Shown here: piece by piece, positions 43,728 to 56,095 of the stretch
Position numbering within the stretch: the first letter of the stretch is position 1
How the letters are laid out: each line of letters starts with the position of its first letter
Assembly: GCA_963736715.1 (NCBI GenBank)
Contig: CAVTQA010000012.1
Coordinates: 1 to 64,000 of the forward strand
Length of the DNA: 64,000 nucleotides
Source of the DNA: AP-15 sp963736715
GTDB taxonomy: Bacteria > Pseudomonadota > Alphaproteobacteria > ATCC43930 > CGMCC-115725
Reading direction: 5' to 3'
Program-made: the position numbers and the translations under genes
Notes under the pieces: generated by a model
Database searches by the model: none
The model's input: the letters and a program-made list of their open reading frames with translations, nothing else
What the model was told of the DNA's origin: nothing

Positions 43728-44790
43728 ATGGAATTCGGCATCTTCAATCTTATGGGCTCGCGCGACCCCGCAAAGCCGACGGTGGAGGTTTTTGCCGAGG
43801 TCGCGGAGCAGACGCGGCTCGCCGGCGAGCCCGGTTACGCGATCGCTTGGTTCGCCGAGCACCATTTCTCGAACTATTGCCTCTGCGCGGCGCCGCTGAT
43901 GCTGGTCGCGCACTGCGCCTCGATCACGAAAAAGATCCGGCTCGGCACTGCAGTCGTCGTCTTGCCGCTCTATAATCCGGCGCGGCTCGTTGCCGAGATC
44001 GAAACTGCCGACGCGCTGTCCAACGGGCGCCTGATGCTGGGCATCGGCGCCGGCTACCGGCCTTATGAATTCGAGCGGTTCGGCATCGACATCAAAGCGA
44101 ACCTAGAGATGACCGAGGAGTTTTGTGGCATCCTCGACCGCGCTTTCTCGCAAGACTTCTTCAGCTACGACGGCAAGCACTACCAGATCCCGCGGACCCA
44201 CATCCCGGCTCGACCGGTGCAGAAACCGCTACCCGATCTACGTCGCGGGCCACGCCGAAGCGATGTTCCGCGCCGCCGCACGGCACGGCTACCGGGTGTT
44301 GTCGTCGGGCAGGGTCGGAGGCGCCGCGCTGCTGGCCGAGCAGTACCAAATCATCAAGGACGCTTATCGTGCCGAGGGCGTGCCGCTGGAGAACGCGCAC
44401 ATTACTGTCAATCGCTTCGCCCACATCACTGACAGCAAGGAAGACGCGCTGCGCTTCGCGGAGAACGCGCGCTACCAATCCCGACTAGCTTCGAGCTTGC
44501 GGCGGCGGCAGGAGGTCATGCAGGGTACGGTCCTGGTCGATAAGCCGTTCCCCGACGAGCCACCGCTCGAACAGATATACAACGATCTCTTGATCGGCGA
44601 TGTCGAGACGGTTGCTGAAAAGCTGGTCGGCGAGATCCGCGCGATCCATCCCGTCCATATGTGCTTCTCATTCAAAGTCGGTGCGACCCCGCACAAGGCG
44701 GCGATGCGCTCGATGGAACTGATGATGACGGAGGTCAAACCACGGGTCGAGCGGGCGGTCGGCTCGCCCGCTCGCGAAGCGGCCGAGTAA
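43728..44790 (+). pseudogene. Luciferase-like (LLM) flavin-dependent oxidoreductase with one frameshift
   Basis: The first frame (from ATG 43728) reads MEFGIFNLMGSRDPAKP, IAWFAEHHFSNY, KIRLGTAVVVLPLYNPARL and LSNGRLMLGIGAGYRPYEFE. After ARPVQKP it becomes nonsense, while the next frame continues YPIYVAGHAEAMFRAAARHG to the stop at 44790. A single extra C near 44229 explains this. Without it the protein would be about 350 residues and complete. The rest is undamaged, so either the mutation is very recent or it is a sequencing error. It would be a two-component FMN- or F420-type oxidoreductase. Confidence 0.8.
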
Positions 44791-44824
44791 ACTCCAGCTG
44801 CGCAGCATCTGCAGAGGATCGGAC

Positions 44825-45679
44825 ATGGAAATCGGCGCGTCTATTTTCTTCACCGACTATTCGATGGAGCCGACTGCGCTGGCGGTGGCGCTGGAGGAGC
44901 GCGGCTTCGACTCGCTCTGGGTGGCCGAGCATTCGCATATCCCGGTCACCCGCCGCTTCAGCCTGCCGGGCGGCATGGAATTGACGAAGCAGTATTACGA
45001 CGTGATGGACCCGTTTGTGACCCTGAGCGCCGCCGCGGCCGTCACGACGCGCCTCAAGCTCGCCACTGGTATCTGTCTGGTGATTCAGCGCGACACGATC
45101 CAGACCGCGAAACTCGTCGCTTCGCTCGACCAGGTGTCGAAAGGGCGTTTTCTGTTTGGCATCGGCTGTGGCTGGAATGCCGAGGAGATGGAAGACCATG
45201 GCACCGTCCATGAGACGCGCACATTGATGATGCGCGAGCAGATCGAGGCAATGAAGGAAATCTGGACCAAGGAGAAACCGGAATATCACGGTGAGATCGT
45301 CAATTTCCCGCTAATGATGACATGGCCGAAGCCGGTGCAGAAACCGCATCCCCCGGTCATCGTCGGCGGCGCGTTCCGTTTTGCGGCGCGTCGGGCGATC
45401 CGCTATGGCGACGGGCTGATCCCGCAAGCCCCGAGCGCCGGTTCCGGCAGCCCCGAGGAGTTCATGCCGCGCCTGCGTCAAATGGCCGAGGAGGCGGGCC
45501 GCGATCCGCAATCGCTGTCGGTGACGTTGGGCGGCGCGCCGGAGGACCTCCGTGTGTTGCGGCGCAGCCGCGATCTCGGAGTCGCCCGCATGACAGTGCG
45601 TCTGCCGCCGGCCAACGAGGACGAAATCCTGCCGATCCTCGACCGCTGGGCGAAGCTGATCCCGCAGGTGAAGGGCTAA
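44825..45679 (+). CDS. Luciferase-like (LLM) oxidoreductase, F420-dependent type
   Basis: 284 residues. The TIM-barrel flavin/F420 enzyme features are MEIGASIFFTDYSMEPT, RGFDSLWVAEHSHIP, LKLATGICLVIQRDTIQTAK, GRFLFGIGCGWNAEEMEDHG and PPVIVGGAFRFAARRAIRYG. The motif set is that of the group often annotated as F420-dependent. The ATG is preceded by AGAGGATCGGAC. It is 34 bp behind the frameshifted LLM gene and codirectional with it, so they were probably one operon. The substrate is unknown; small alkane or ketone metabolism would fit the monooxygenase-associated pair next door, but that is speculation. Confidence 0.88.
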   Translation: MEIGASIFFTDYSMEPTALAVALEERGFDSLWVAEHSHIPVTRRFSLPGGMELTKQYYDVMDPFVTLSAAAAVTTRLKLATGICLVIQRDTIQTAKLVASLDQVSKGRFLFGIGCGWNAEEMEDHGTVHETRTLMMREQIEAMKEIWTKEKPEYHGEIVNFPLMMTWPKPVQKPHPPVIVGGAFRFAARRAIRYGDGLIPQAPSAGSGSPEEFMPRLRQMAEEAGRDPQSLSVTLGGAPEDLRVLRRSRDLGVARMTVRLPPANEDEILPILDRWAKLIPQVKG

Positions 45680-45697
45680 GAGGGAGGAACCAAGCGA

Positions 45698-46060
45698 TTG
45701 ACAAGGCCCGCACATACAACGTTACCGCCGGACGCGGCGGCGCGGCGCAGCGCACCGCCAGTGCTGACGTATTCGGTCGAGCAATTGCCATCCTTCGACG
45801 CCGCGGTTTTACAACGAGCTGAGCTCTCCCAAGTTGCCGAGCTCACGGTGCCGCCGCGGGACGCCAAAGCATTCGAGGTGCCGGCGGGGCACTTCTTCCG
45901 CATTGTGAGCGTCGAGGGCCCGCAAGTCGGCGACCTCAATCTCTGGAACGCGCAAGACCTGAGTGAACGTTTTTACAGTGGCAAAACGCGGGCTCTGCTT
46001 GGCGCAGCCGAAAGGGCGCCAAGCCAACGCTTGGCCGGCCGGTTGGTGTCAGTGACGAGT
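45698..46060 (+). pseudogene. DUF1989 (urea carboxylase-associated) N-terminal fragment
   Basis: From a TTG at 45698 the frame reads FEVPAGHFFRIVSVEGPQVG, then DLNLWNAQDLSERFYSGKTR, typical of DUF1989 proteins. It then runs into unrelated sequence after about residue 100. Family proteins are about 200-280 residues with metal-binding Cys/His further on, which are missing. It is the third gene of the LLM group and is truncated by whatever brought in the minus-strand gene at 46140. Confidence 0.65.
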
Positions 46061-46139
46061 TTCTTCTCCTCAGTCCAAGCGAGGCGGCGACACCTCTTTT
46101 GCATGCAATTTTCGCACTTGGATGCTGCCTTCCTCGCAA

Positions 46140-46856
46140 TTATCGCGCGAGGCGCTGCACTATGTCGATCAACTCGCGGTGTGCGGCGCTGGTCGGATCG
46201 CGCAATTCGGCTCCCGAGTGCTCGTCTGTGAGCCGGCTCAGGCGCAACAGCTCGCGCAGGCGTTGTCGCCGATTGAGTTGCAGATCCGACGGCCGGCGGG
46301 TGAAGAGGAGCCGCCGCATTTCGCCCGGGCCGAAAAAATGGCTGAATTCCGACGCCGTCACATAGATCAAGAAGAGTGCGAGAATCCACAGGGAGATGGC
46401 GGAAAAACGGTGCCACGAGAAGGTCGTCATCAAATAAGCGAAGAAGTCGCCCGGCGGATTGCCCTCGAGCGCGAAGTGCACGAAACGCTCGAGCAGGCGC
46501 GCCAAAAACACAACAACCCAGTAAAACGCCGTCTTGAACAGGATGGGTTGGATCAGCGGAGCCCGATCGTAGCGTCTCAGTAACGCGATCTTGTTGGCGA
46601 CCAGCACCGCTTTGCCGACAACTAGTGCGGCCACAGTGGCGAGCATGAAGTTGCTGACGGCGACGAGATATTGGGCGACAAGCAGATTGGTTGTCAGTAC
46701 GATAAAATTGAAGCCGACAAAGAAGAAGATCGTCGGCGGCAACGCTTCCCGCACCTCGTGCAGAAGCCGGGCGCCGATCCGACGCGCAATCCCGGCAGAA
46801 ATCCCGGTCGGCTCGGCCAGACGGCCGTCATTATATGTGATGGGCTTTGTCCTCAT
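46140..46856 (-). CDS. Integral membrane protein of unknown function
   Basis: 238 residues with a soluble N-terminus followed by four or so hydrophobic segments: IFFFVGFNFIVLTTNLLVAQ; NFMLATVAALVVGKAVLVAN; FYWVVVFLARLLERFVHFAL; and ISLWILALFLIYVTASEFSH. The C-terminal tail is basic (RRLLFTRRPSDLQLNRRQRL). I do not recognise a named family. It lies just downstream of the lipoprotein gene on the same strand (21-bp gap), so the two may be cotranscribed. Confidence 0.75.
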   Translation of the reverse strand: MRTKPITYNDGRLAEPTGISAGIARRIGARLLHEVREALPPTIFFFVGFNFIVLTTNLLVAQYLVAVSNFMLATVAALVVGKAVLVANKIALLRRYDRAPLIQPILFKTAFYWVVVFLARLLERFVHFALEGNPPGDFFAYLMTTFSWHRFSAISLWILALFLIYVTASEFSHFFGPGEMRRLLFTRRPSDLQLNRRQRLRELLRLSRLTDEHSGAELRDPTSAAHRELIDIVQRLAR

Positions 46857-46877
46857 GTGATTGGTCCTGTATGACGC

Positions 46878-47955
46878 TCACTGGGCGGGTATCGTGACGA
46901 CGGGAGCCGACCCCTTCACTCCGGTATCGGCGATCGAAAACAGCAGCATGATGATCGCGAATGTGTTCTTGGATTGGATGTCGGTGTCAGCGATCCAGAA
47001 CCATCTTCTGTCGTATTGCACGGCAACGTAGGCATCTTGCGGCGACGTATCCGTGACCAGGACCCGCAAAGGCGGGCCGCTCAGCGCTCCCGCCGCCTGA
47101 GCGTCGACCAGCCCTGGCGTAGCCTTCCCTTGCACGACATCTGACTCCGGCACCCGCACGATTGCGGCGAATTCGAGCATGATCTGCAGCATCGAACGCG
47201 TCATCATGTCGACCTCATCGTCTCTCCCCGAGTAGCCGCCGTAATTGACTTTGAGTTCCCGTAGGTCGGGCTTTATCCCAAGGATACTCTTTAATTCCCT
47301 ACCCCTCGCCGCGAGCTGCGGATCCTTGCTCGGTCCGAAGATGAGCACGGAACTCTCGGCACTGTCCTTGGCACGCTCGATGCGGATCTGGATGGCACCG
47401 GCGAGCTGACCCTCGCGCATGAGCTCGACGAGACGGGTAAATTTTGGGTCGGCCGGGCGCCGGAGCCGGTTCGAACTCGTTGTTGAGACCATTGATCGAA
47501 TCCAACATTATCGGCATGATGCGCTCCGCAGAGTAACCCGACTGGAGCATGAACAGGACCGAACTCGGCGGCACTGGCGTCATCAGCCTCTTCAAGAAAT
47601 CGACCCCGGTGAGCGGTGAATAAATCACTGTAGGTCGGTCAGTATAGGTGCCTGCTGCGTTCGCGCTGCCACTTGCCGTGAAAGGACCGACGAGGGCCGC
47701 ATTGAAGTTCCCTGCCGTGAAGCTCCCGCCAATCGCGCTTTGGAGCTGGTAGCCGGCAATCACCTGAGCGACCTCCAGAAAGATCGGCATATCCGCATAA
47801 CGCAGCTTGACTATGTTGAGGAGGGTCTGCTCCTTCCAGGAATTACCGATCGCGCTTGCATAGTCGATCCTGTCGTGCGGCACTGTTCCCGGCCCGATGC
47901 TGGTGCACGCCGCTACCAAGGATGTCAAAACAGCGGCGGCAAGTCCTCGGGGCAT
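46878..47955 (-). pseudogene. Lipoprotein of unknown function, frameshifted
   Basis: The N-terminal frame (from 47955) starts with a lipoprotein signal, MPRGLAAAVLTSLVAAC, and continues RIDYASAIGNSWKEQTLLNI, then VKLRYADMPIFLEVAQVIAG and SVLFMLQSGYSAERIMPIML up to LNNEFEP. The neighbouring frame continues PADPKFTRLVELMREGQLAG to VVTIPAQ at 46878. A one-base indel near 47460 separates them; corrected, the protein would be about 355 residues. It may be a genuine pseudogene or a sequence error. No family is recognised, but the layout resembles outer-membrane-associated lipoproteins. Confidence 0.7.
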
Positions 47956-47962
47956 AGCTATT

Positions 47963-49444
47963 CTACATTGCTAGCAGCTCGAACACGTTGAAGTGCCAAG
48001 CGGCGTGATCAATGTAAAGGCCGTTATCAAGGACGTCGGCGCCATCGCGATCGTAAACCTCGGTCCCCATCAGATCGGTCAAGCGGACTTGCTTGCCGCG
48101 GAATTCTGGGAAAGGCACCGGTAATTGGCATTGCGCCTGGTTTCCGGCGTAATTAACCACGACGACATGGCGGCTGCCGTCCTCGCCGGCCCAGGCGTAG
48201 GCGACAAAGCCGCCCGAAGTCCAGTTACCGGACCAGGCCGGCAGCGGTTGGATCTGCGACCAAGTGCCGTCGCGGAAGGCCCTGGTCTTTAGGACCTCTA
48301 ACAGCTTGGCGTAAAAGCAGGTAATCTCAGGATTCGCCGGCTCGATCGGGCCGCGGCCGAGATGGGTCGGTACCCGCACCTGCGCGCCCTCGAATTGACC
48401 CTGATGGAAGAAGCGCAGGCCTGGAGCGAGATAGGTAATGACCGCCGCCGCCCGGTGCTGCGGCCAAGCGAACTCGGACGCTGCCCGCGGTTCGTCATGG
48501 TTTTCGAGAAAACGGGTGAGTTTGTCCTGGTAGTCGAGGCCGGCGAGCAGGTGATCGCTGATCGGCCTGACGTTGCCCTCCCTCAAACGGTCGTAGAGCC
48601 GCTTGTCGTAGCAATAGTCAAAGCCTTGTTGCTGCAACGTCCATTCGAGGTCCCAGTAGACCTCGGCCATGAAGGTGAAGGCAGGATACTGAGCGTGTAC
48701 CGCCGCCGTCGCCTTCGGCCAAAACGGTTCCGGCGTTATCCCCCAGGTGCGCTCGAAAATCTCGGGCAGCAGCAGCATCGCCATGTCGCAACGCACGCCG
48801 TCGCACTTGCCGGCAATCGCGATCAGCTCGTCGATGCGCGCCCGCTGCAATTCGGGATTGGCGTAGTTGAGCTGCAAAGTGTCTGGCCAACCTGGAAAAT
48901 TGGGGTCGCGGCCATAGGCCAAAATCTTCGGTCCTCGGTTGGTGTCGACCCGCAAGTAATTCTCCGGCGCGCCCGCGAGCGCCTCCTCGCTGCCTTCGAC
49001 ATAATAGTCGGGATGGGTCTTCACCCAATGATGGTCGGGCGCGGTGTGGTTCGGCACAAAATCGAGCAGCAACTTGATGTCGCGCCGCGCCAGCTTCTCG
49101 CGGAATTGCTCGAGCGCCGCGTCGCCGCCCAGCGCCTCGCCGACGGCGTACGCCGTGATCGCGAAGCCGGAGCCGCCAATATCCTCCTCGGTCAGGTCGG
49201 GCAGAACAGTTTGAAATTCGGCGCGCCATTGCGGATTACTGCGCGAAATTGCCCGCCCGGCCGCGCCGATCTGCCAGACACTGAGCAGCCAGATCCAGTC
49301 GAAACCCTGCTCCGCGAAGCCGTCGAGCGTGGCGCCGTCAATGTCGGCGAGGGTGACCCGTTTGCCGGTTTCGCGAAACAGCCGCTGAAGCCACACCCGA
49401 GTGTTGATCTGAAAGAGTGTTGGATACCGGACCGATCCCGCCAT
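47963..49444 (-). CDS. GH13 alpha-amylase family glycosyl hydrolase
   Basis: 493 residues. The GH13 barrel motifs are present: LLDFVPNHTAPDHH (region I), DGVRCDMAMLLLP (nucleophile Asp), FMAEVYWDLEW (acid/base Glu) and FLENHDEPRAASE (third Asp). A beta-sandwich C-terminal domain follows (VVVNYAGNQAQCQLPVPF to YIDHAAWHFNVFELL). There is no signal peptide, so it acts in the cytoplasm. AGGGAG precedes the ATG. It follows the glucosidase gene by 12 bp in the same operon. The specificity (amylase, glucosidase, trehalose-type) cannot be fixed by eye. Confidence 0.92.
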   Translation of the reverse strand: MAGSVRYPTLFQINTRVWLQRLFRETGKRVTLADIDGATLDGFAEQGFDWIWLLSVWQIGAAGRAISRSNPQWRAEFQTVLPDLTEEDIGGSGFAITAYAVGEALGGDAALEQFREKLARRDIKLLLDFVPNHTAPDHHWVKTHPDYYVEGSEEALAGAPENYLRVDTNRGPKILAYGRDPNFPGWPDTLQLNYANPELQRARIDELIAIAGKCDGVRCDMAMLLLPEIFERTWGITPEPFWPKATAAVHAQYPAFTFMAEVYWDLEWTLQQQGFDYCYDKRLYDRLREGNVRPISDHLLAGLDYQDKLTRFLENHDEPRAASEFAWPQHRAAAVITYLAPGLRFFHQGQFEGAQVRVPTHLGRGPIEPANPEITCFYAKLLEVLKTRAFRDGTWSQIQPLPAWSGNWTSGGFVAYAWAGEDGSRHVVVVNYAGNQAQCQLPVPFPEFRGKQVRLTDLMGTEVYDRDGADVLDNGLYIDHAAWHFNVFELLAM

Positions 49445-49456
49445 AGGGCTTGCTCC

Positions 49457-52183
<2,727 letters not shown>

Positions 52184-52339
52184 CAGTCGCCTCCCGTGTA
52201 ATCAGCCGTTCCATAACGAATCTTACTCGAGCTCCAAGAGAGTTTTCCCCTGAGCAACGCACCAAATTCGCTCTCAACTCAGGCTTTGGCAAGCGCAAAT
52301 CAACCAGGGAGCACCGCGGTTGTTCTTAGGCCAAAACGG

Positions 52340-52435
52340 GCTAGAGGCCATCGACACCAGAACCGGGTATAAGGGTTTCTTCATCGATCACGCATCCTGG
52401 CATTTTCAGCGTGTTCGAGTTGCGGACGAACTAAT
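52340..52435 (+). pseudogene. Remnant of a second GH13 gene tail
   Basis: On the plus strand the sequence reads RTGYKGFFIDHASWHF, then after one base shift VFEL, matching the C-terminus of the GH13 protein at 47963 (LYIDHAAWHFNVFELL). It lies in the opposite orientation and without the rest of the gene, so it is a leftover of a duplicated or inverted GH13 copy. Confidence 0.5.
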
Positions 52436-52622
52436 AAAATCATGTCCAGAAGACTGCCGCGCTGTCCTGACATTTGTGGTCGCGGCGTGCGCCAGCATGG
52501 GACCGGTGGGATCATCATGCTGGTGTTCTCGATCGCCGATAGGGGCGTGTAGGAGTCCGCGCTCATTGTCGCCATACGCGCCGACCAATGAGAAGGGATT
52601 GTTGCCGTCTGTCAACTTCCAC

Positions 52623-53009
52623 TCATTTGAACTTTTCTTTATGGCCGAAATAACCGTAGGCCCCTACCGTTAGAAAATTTATCAAAACTGCTACCACGTT
52701 CCATGCGATCACTGGTCGCGAAGCGATCAAAATCCCATAGTAGACCCAGAGGATCTGAAAAGTGCCCATGATTGCCGCCATCATTGGGTACATACCCGCG
52801 CGCGATCGACGCTTGAGCATGCTGACCAAATCCGGCACTGCAGCAAAGGTTGTTCCCATACCCGCCAGAAAGCCGAAGATCTCTGACCGTTGAAGCCCAG
52901 GAAAAAATAGACTCTGCGTGTCGCGTGGAACCAGGTCCTGGCAACCGTAGAGCGTGATCAGGCTCAGGAAAAGGATAACAAGTGTGATTTTATTAGATTG
53001 GCCCATCAC
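52623..53009 (-). CDS. SemiSWEET-like sugar transporter
   Basis: 128 residues. After a hydrophobic N-terminal segment (ITLVILFLSLITLYGC) comes a three-helix unit: IFGFLAGMGTTFAAVPDLVS, then LKRRSRAGMYPMMAAIMGTF with QILWVYYGIL, then VIAWNVVAVLINFLTVGAYG. This matches bacterial SemiSWEET/MtN3 half-transporters in length and spacing. The usual Pro-Gln of the PQ-loop is Pro-Asp here. Such proteins dimerise to move mono- or disaccharides down a gradient. Its place between GH63 and GH65 genes supports a sugar role. The N-terminal helix is extra relative to the family; a start at MGQS or later is possible. Confidence 0.75.
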   Translation of the reverse strand: MMGQSNKITLVILFLSLITLYGCQDLVPRDTQSLFFPGLQRSEIFGFLAGMGTTFAAVPDLVSMLKRRSRAGMYPMMAAIMGTFQILWVYYGILIASRPVIAWNVVAVLINFLTVGAYGYFGHKEKFK

Positions 53010-53182
53010 GAGAACCGAATCTGAGGGTCAGACGAGGTCGCGGCCGGTGCCGCGATAGGTGGCGAATTAATTCGTTGACCACTACGAACTCACGATCATC
53101 CGCACGCACTGACTTAGACCAATTTGTTGTGCTCCGGACTGTACTCGCGCCGAAAAGAGAGCGGCGACCCCGCGCGGCTGGG

Positions 53183-53557
53183 TCAGCTCTTGATCTTCCA
53201 TTCGCCGGTCGACGTGCGGCACCAAGTGAGGCGGTAGTCGCGAGGCGGTGGCCTTCCGGCGACAATCTGATGGCGCACTAGGTGGCAAGCCATGCCACCC
53301 GAGTGGAACACCCGAAGTATCGTTGAGGTGCCCGAGCTCTTCGTTTCCGGATTACTCCACGAGTCAGACTGGCCGACCTTGCTCGGCTCGACCGCATTTA
53401 GCCGCGCCACGCTCTCAAATATCATTTGGTTATCAGAAGGCGCGAGACCCTGGCCAAAGTTTCCCGAGAACGGGATGACTTGGGCCTGTGCCGCCGCGGG
53501 CAGAAGAACGGATATCGCGAGCGCCGCCGAAAAGCAGTGTAGTGACCAGGGTCGCAT
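53183..53557 (-). CDS. Secreted surface-antigen-like hypothetical protein
   Basis: 124 residues from the ATG at 53557, beginning with a clear signal peptide (MRPWSLHCFSAALAISVLLP, then AAAQAQ). The mature part has VGQSDSWSNPETKSSGTSTI, GMACHLVRHQIV and DYRLTWCRTSTGEWKI. This is the Gly/Cys/Trp pattern of the RT0821/Lpp0805-type surface antigen domain, with two Cys that could pair. The frame extends further upstream to 53683 but without a signal sequence there. The function is unknown. Confidence 0.7.
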   Translation of the reverse strand: MRPWSLHCFSAALAISVLLPAAAQAQVIPFSGNFGQGLAPSDNQMIFESVARLNAVEPSKVGQSDSWSNPETKSSGTSTILRVFHSGGMACHLVRHQIVAGRPPPRDYRLTWCRTSTGEWKIKS

Positions 53558-53676
53558 GCATCTCTCCTTCACGTCCTCGCCGCCAACGCGTCCCGCCAAT
53601 ACGCCTATGCGCCAAGTGCCGCCGCAAACGCCAGCCCGGTGGTTATAGTTCAGAATCAAACCACAATTACTTCGTT

Positions 53677-56058
53677 TTACCACCTGCTGACCGGCCGAAC
53701 GGCCATCGGCTGTTCTCGCGTCAGCTGAATTTCTTCCGTTTCATGGCGGATCACAAGGTATTCGCCTGCACGGAGCGCGTATTCCGCCTTCTCCAGACCG
53801 ATTTCGACTTCGAGCATCTGGCCGCGGTAGGCGATGGGAAACCGAAGTATGGCGTTATCCTCTGGCGCGCGACGTGGGCAAAATGACAACGTACCGTCAT
53901 CGTCTCGCATGCCGCCGAGCCCGTAAGTGAGCATCATCCAAGTACCGCCCATTGAAGCGATATGGCAGCCATCCTTCACGTTACCGCCCACGTCGGCCAG
54001 GTCCATCAGTAGTGCCGCCATCCCGTACCGAATTGATTTGTCAATATCGCCGATCTCCGCTGCAATGATTGCTTCGACGCAAGACGACAGCGACGAGTCG
54101 CCGGTGGTCAAAGGGTCGTAAAACTCAAAGTTCTGTTTCTTTGCTTCCGTGGAGAACGCATTCCCCAGCAGGAACATGGCCAGTACCACGTCTGCCTGTT
54201 TGATCACCTGCTTACGGTATATATTGAGTGGATGGTAAAACAGCAGCAGCGGATAGCGGTCGCTTGGCGTGTTCCGGAAATCCCAGGGCTCTCGATCCAG
54301 AAAACTGTCATCTTGTGGGATTATCTGAAGCTTCTCGTCATATGGCACGTACATGCTCTCCGCGGCCCGTACCCACGCCTCCAGCTCAGAGGATTCGAGC
54401 GCCGTTTTTTGTACCAGCGCATTATATGAATCTGGGTATGTCGTCTGCAGACACTGGACGGTCTCGGCAGCGTAGCGCAGGTTTTCGCGGGCCATCAAGT
54501 TAGTGTAGGCGTTGTTGTTCACCACGGTGTTGTATTCGTCCGGCCCGGTGACGGAGTTGATGCAGAATTTCCCTTCTTTTGCCTCCGAGTAAAAGCCTAG
54601 GCTCAGCCATAGGCGTGCCGTCTCCACGAGCATCTCGGCGCCGCAGTCCCGCAAGAACGGCTCGTCGCCCGTCGCCTGCACGTACTTACGCAGCGCGTAC
54701 ATGATGTCCGCGTTGATGTGGTATTGTGCGGTGCCGGCAGCGTAGTATGCGGATGCTTCTTCCCCGCTGATAGTGCGCCATGGGAACATGGCGCCTCGAT
54801 GGCCCAATAGTCTAGCGCGGGCTCTTGCCTGCGGCAGCATCTTGTAGCGGAAAGTCAGCAGATTCTTTGCAATCCGCGGGGAAGTATAGATCAGGAACGG
54901 CAGTACATAGATTTCGCTGTCCCAAAAATAATGCCCCTCATACGCTTGTCCGGTCAGACCTTTCGCCGGCACACCTGCGTCTTCGGCGCGCGCTGAGGCC
55001 TGCAGGATGTGAAAAAGGTTGAAGCGGACCGCTTGCTGGATCTCCACGGTGCTGCGCTTTGCGCGTTCTTCTCTGATATCCCTCACCCGGACATCGCTGC
55101 GGCGCCAGAAATCGTCCATGTACTGCTCTTGGGAGACAAGCAGTTCCTGGAACCCCTGGGTCATCATACGGTCCATGGTCCACTCGGCACGACCGCAAAG
55201 TTCTTCAACCGAAGCCGTCTGCGATGTGTGATAGACCATGTATTTGGTGAGGCGGATCGGACTGTCGGGCAGAGCTTCAATTGTGTAGGCGACTTGGCCG
55301 AAATCCTCGGTGTGAGCAATGTTATGGGCATGCGGGCAGGCGGTCTCTAGTGAATGGTCAGTGGCGCACGCCAGGGTCAAGTGGCTCTTTTCCGTCGCGT
55401 GGCACAGCACAATCCGCTGGTCTTTGGTGTAGTTGGCGCGGGGATGGAGCACCCGTCCTGCAAAGAACCGGGTCTGTCGCGGATCGTTAGCGTCAGTGAC
55501 GGTGCTCGGTTCATTTACTGCCATCTCCGAAGAGATCACGAGGGAGGCCGACGCGTTAAGAAGCGTCACTTGGTAGGAGATGGCGGCCACGTGCCGATTG
55601 GCGAAGGAGACCAAACGCCGGGATGTGATCAACACCTGTTTGCCGGCCGGCGTCTCCCAGAGGATCTCCCGGTCGAGCGTCCCGGACTTCATGTTGAGCC
55701 GACGGTCGTAGCTCAAGAGGTTAGCATTGGGCAGCCAGAAGGGCTCGTCGTCGACGAAAAGCTTGATTATCTTGCTGTCGGTCACGCCTAAGATGGTCTG
55801 GCCGACTTTCGCGAAGCCATAAGCGTCTTCCGGGTAGACGATCGGTCTCGTTTCATAGAACCCGTTGATGAGGGTGGTGTTTTCGGCATTGGGGCCGCCC
55901 TCCTCCGGGCACCCGCGCATACCGAGATATCCGTTGCCGAGCGCCAGCATTGTTTCCAGCTGGGCCAGGAATTCGGGGTGAAACCCCTTTTCGATGACGT
56001 TCCACTCGTCGGCCGGGTAATCATGGGATGGCGGCCTGAGGCGTTCATGATGGATCAT
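53677..56058 (-). CDS. GH65 disaccharide phosphorylase, copy A
   Basis: 793 residues. It has the full GH65 layout: an N-terminal beta-sandwich (LALGNGYLGMRGCPEEGGPN, TLINGFYETRPIVYPEDAYG) and an (alpha/alpha)6 barrel with YEGHYFWDSEIYVLPFLIYT, YHINADIMYALRKYVQATGD, SVTGPDEYNTVVNNNAYTNL with the general-acid Glu, KQADVVLAMFLL and a GDSSLSSC phosphate-binding loop, then a short C-terminal sheet. Enzymes of this type phosphorolyse maltose, trehalose, kojibiose or nigerose to beta-glucose-1-phosphate and glucose. GGGAGG precedes the ATG. There is no signal peptide. It overlaps nothing; the DNA just upstream holds a HAD remnant. Confidence 0.93.
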   Translation of the reverse strand: MIHHERLRPPSHDYPADEWNVIEKGFHPEFLAQLETMLALGNGYLGMRGCPEEGGPNAENTTLINGFYETRPIVYPEDAYGFAKVGQTILGVTDSKIIKLFVDDEPFWLPNANLLSYDRRLNMKSGTLDREILWETPAGKQVLITSRRLVSFANRHVAAISYQVTLLNASASLVISSEMAVNEPSTVTDANDPRQTRFFAGRVLHPRANYTKDQRIVLCHATEKSHLTLACATDHSLETACPHAHNIAHTEDFGQVAYTIEALPDSPIRLTKYMVYHTSQTASVEELCGRAEWTMDRMMTQGFQELLVSQEQYMDDFWRRSDVRVRDIREERAKRSTVEIQQAVRFNLFHILQASARAEDAGVPAKGLTGQAYEGHYFWDSEIYVLPFLIYTSPRIAKNLLTFRYKMLPQARARARLLGHRGAMFPWRTISGEEASAYYAAGTAQYHINADIMYALRKYVQATGDEPFLRDCGAEMLVETARLWLSLGFYSEAKEGKFCINSVTGPDEYNTVVNNNAYTNLMARENLRYAAETVQCLQTTYPDSYNALVQKTALESSELEAWVRAAESMYVPYDEKLQIIPQDDSFLDREPWDFRNTPSDRYPLLLFYHPLNIYRKQVIKQADVVLAMFLLGNAFSTEAKKQNFEFYDPLTTGDSSLSSCVEAIIAAEIGDIDKSIRYGMAALLMDLADVGGNVKDGCHIASMGGTWMMLTYGLGGMRDDDGTLSFCPRRAPEDNAILRFPIAYRGQMLEVEIGLEKAEYALRAGEYLVIRHETEEIQLTREQPMAVRPVSRW

Positions 56059-56095
56059 CGGACTGGTCCTCCCGACACGGCGCGGGGGCGATGGT

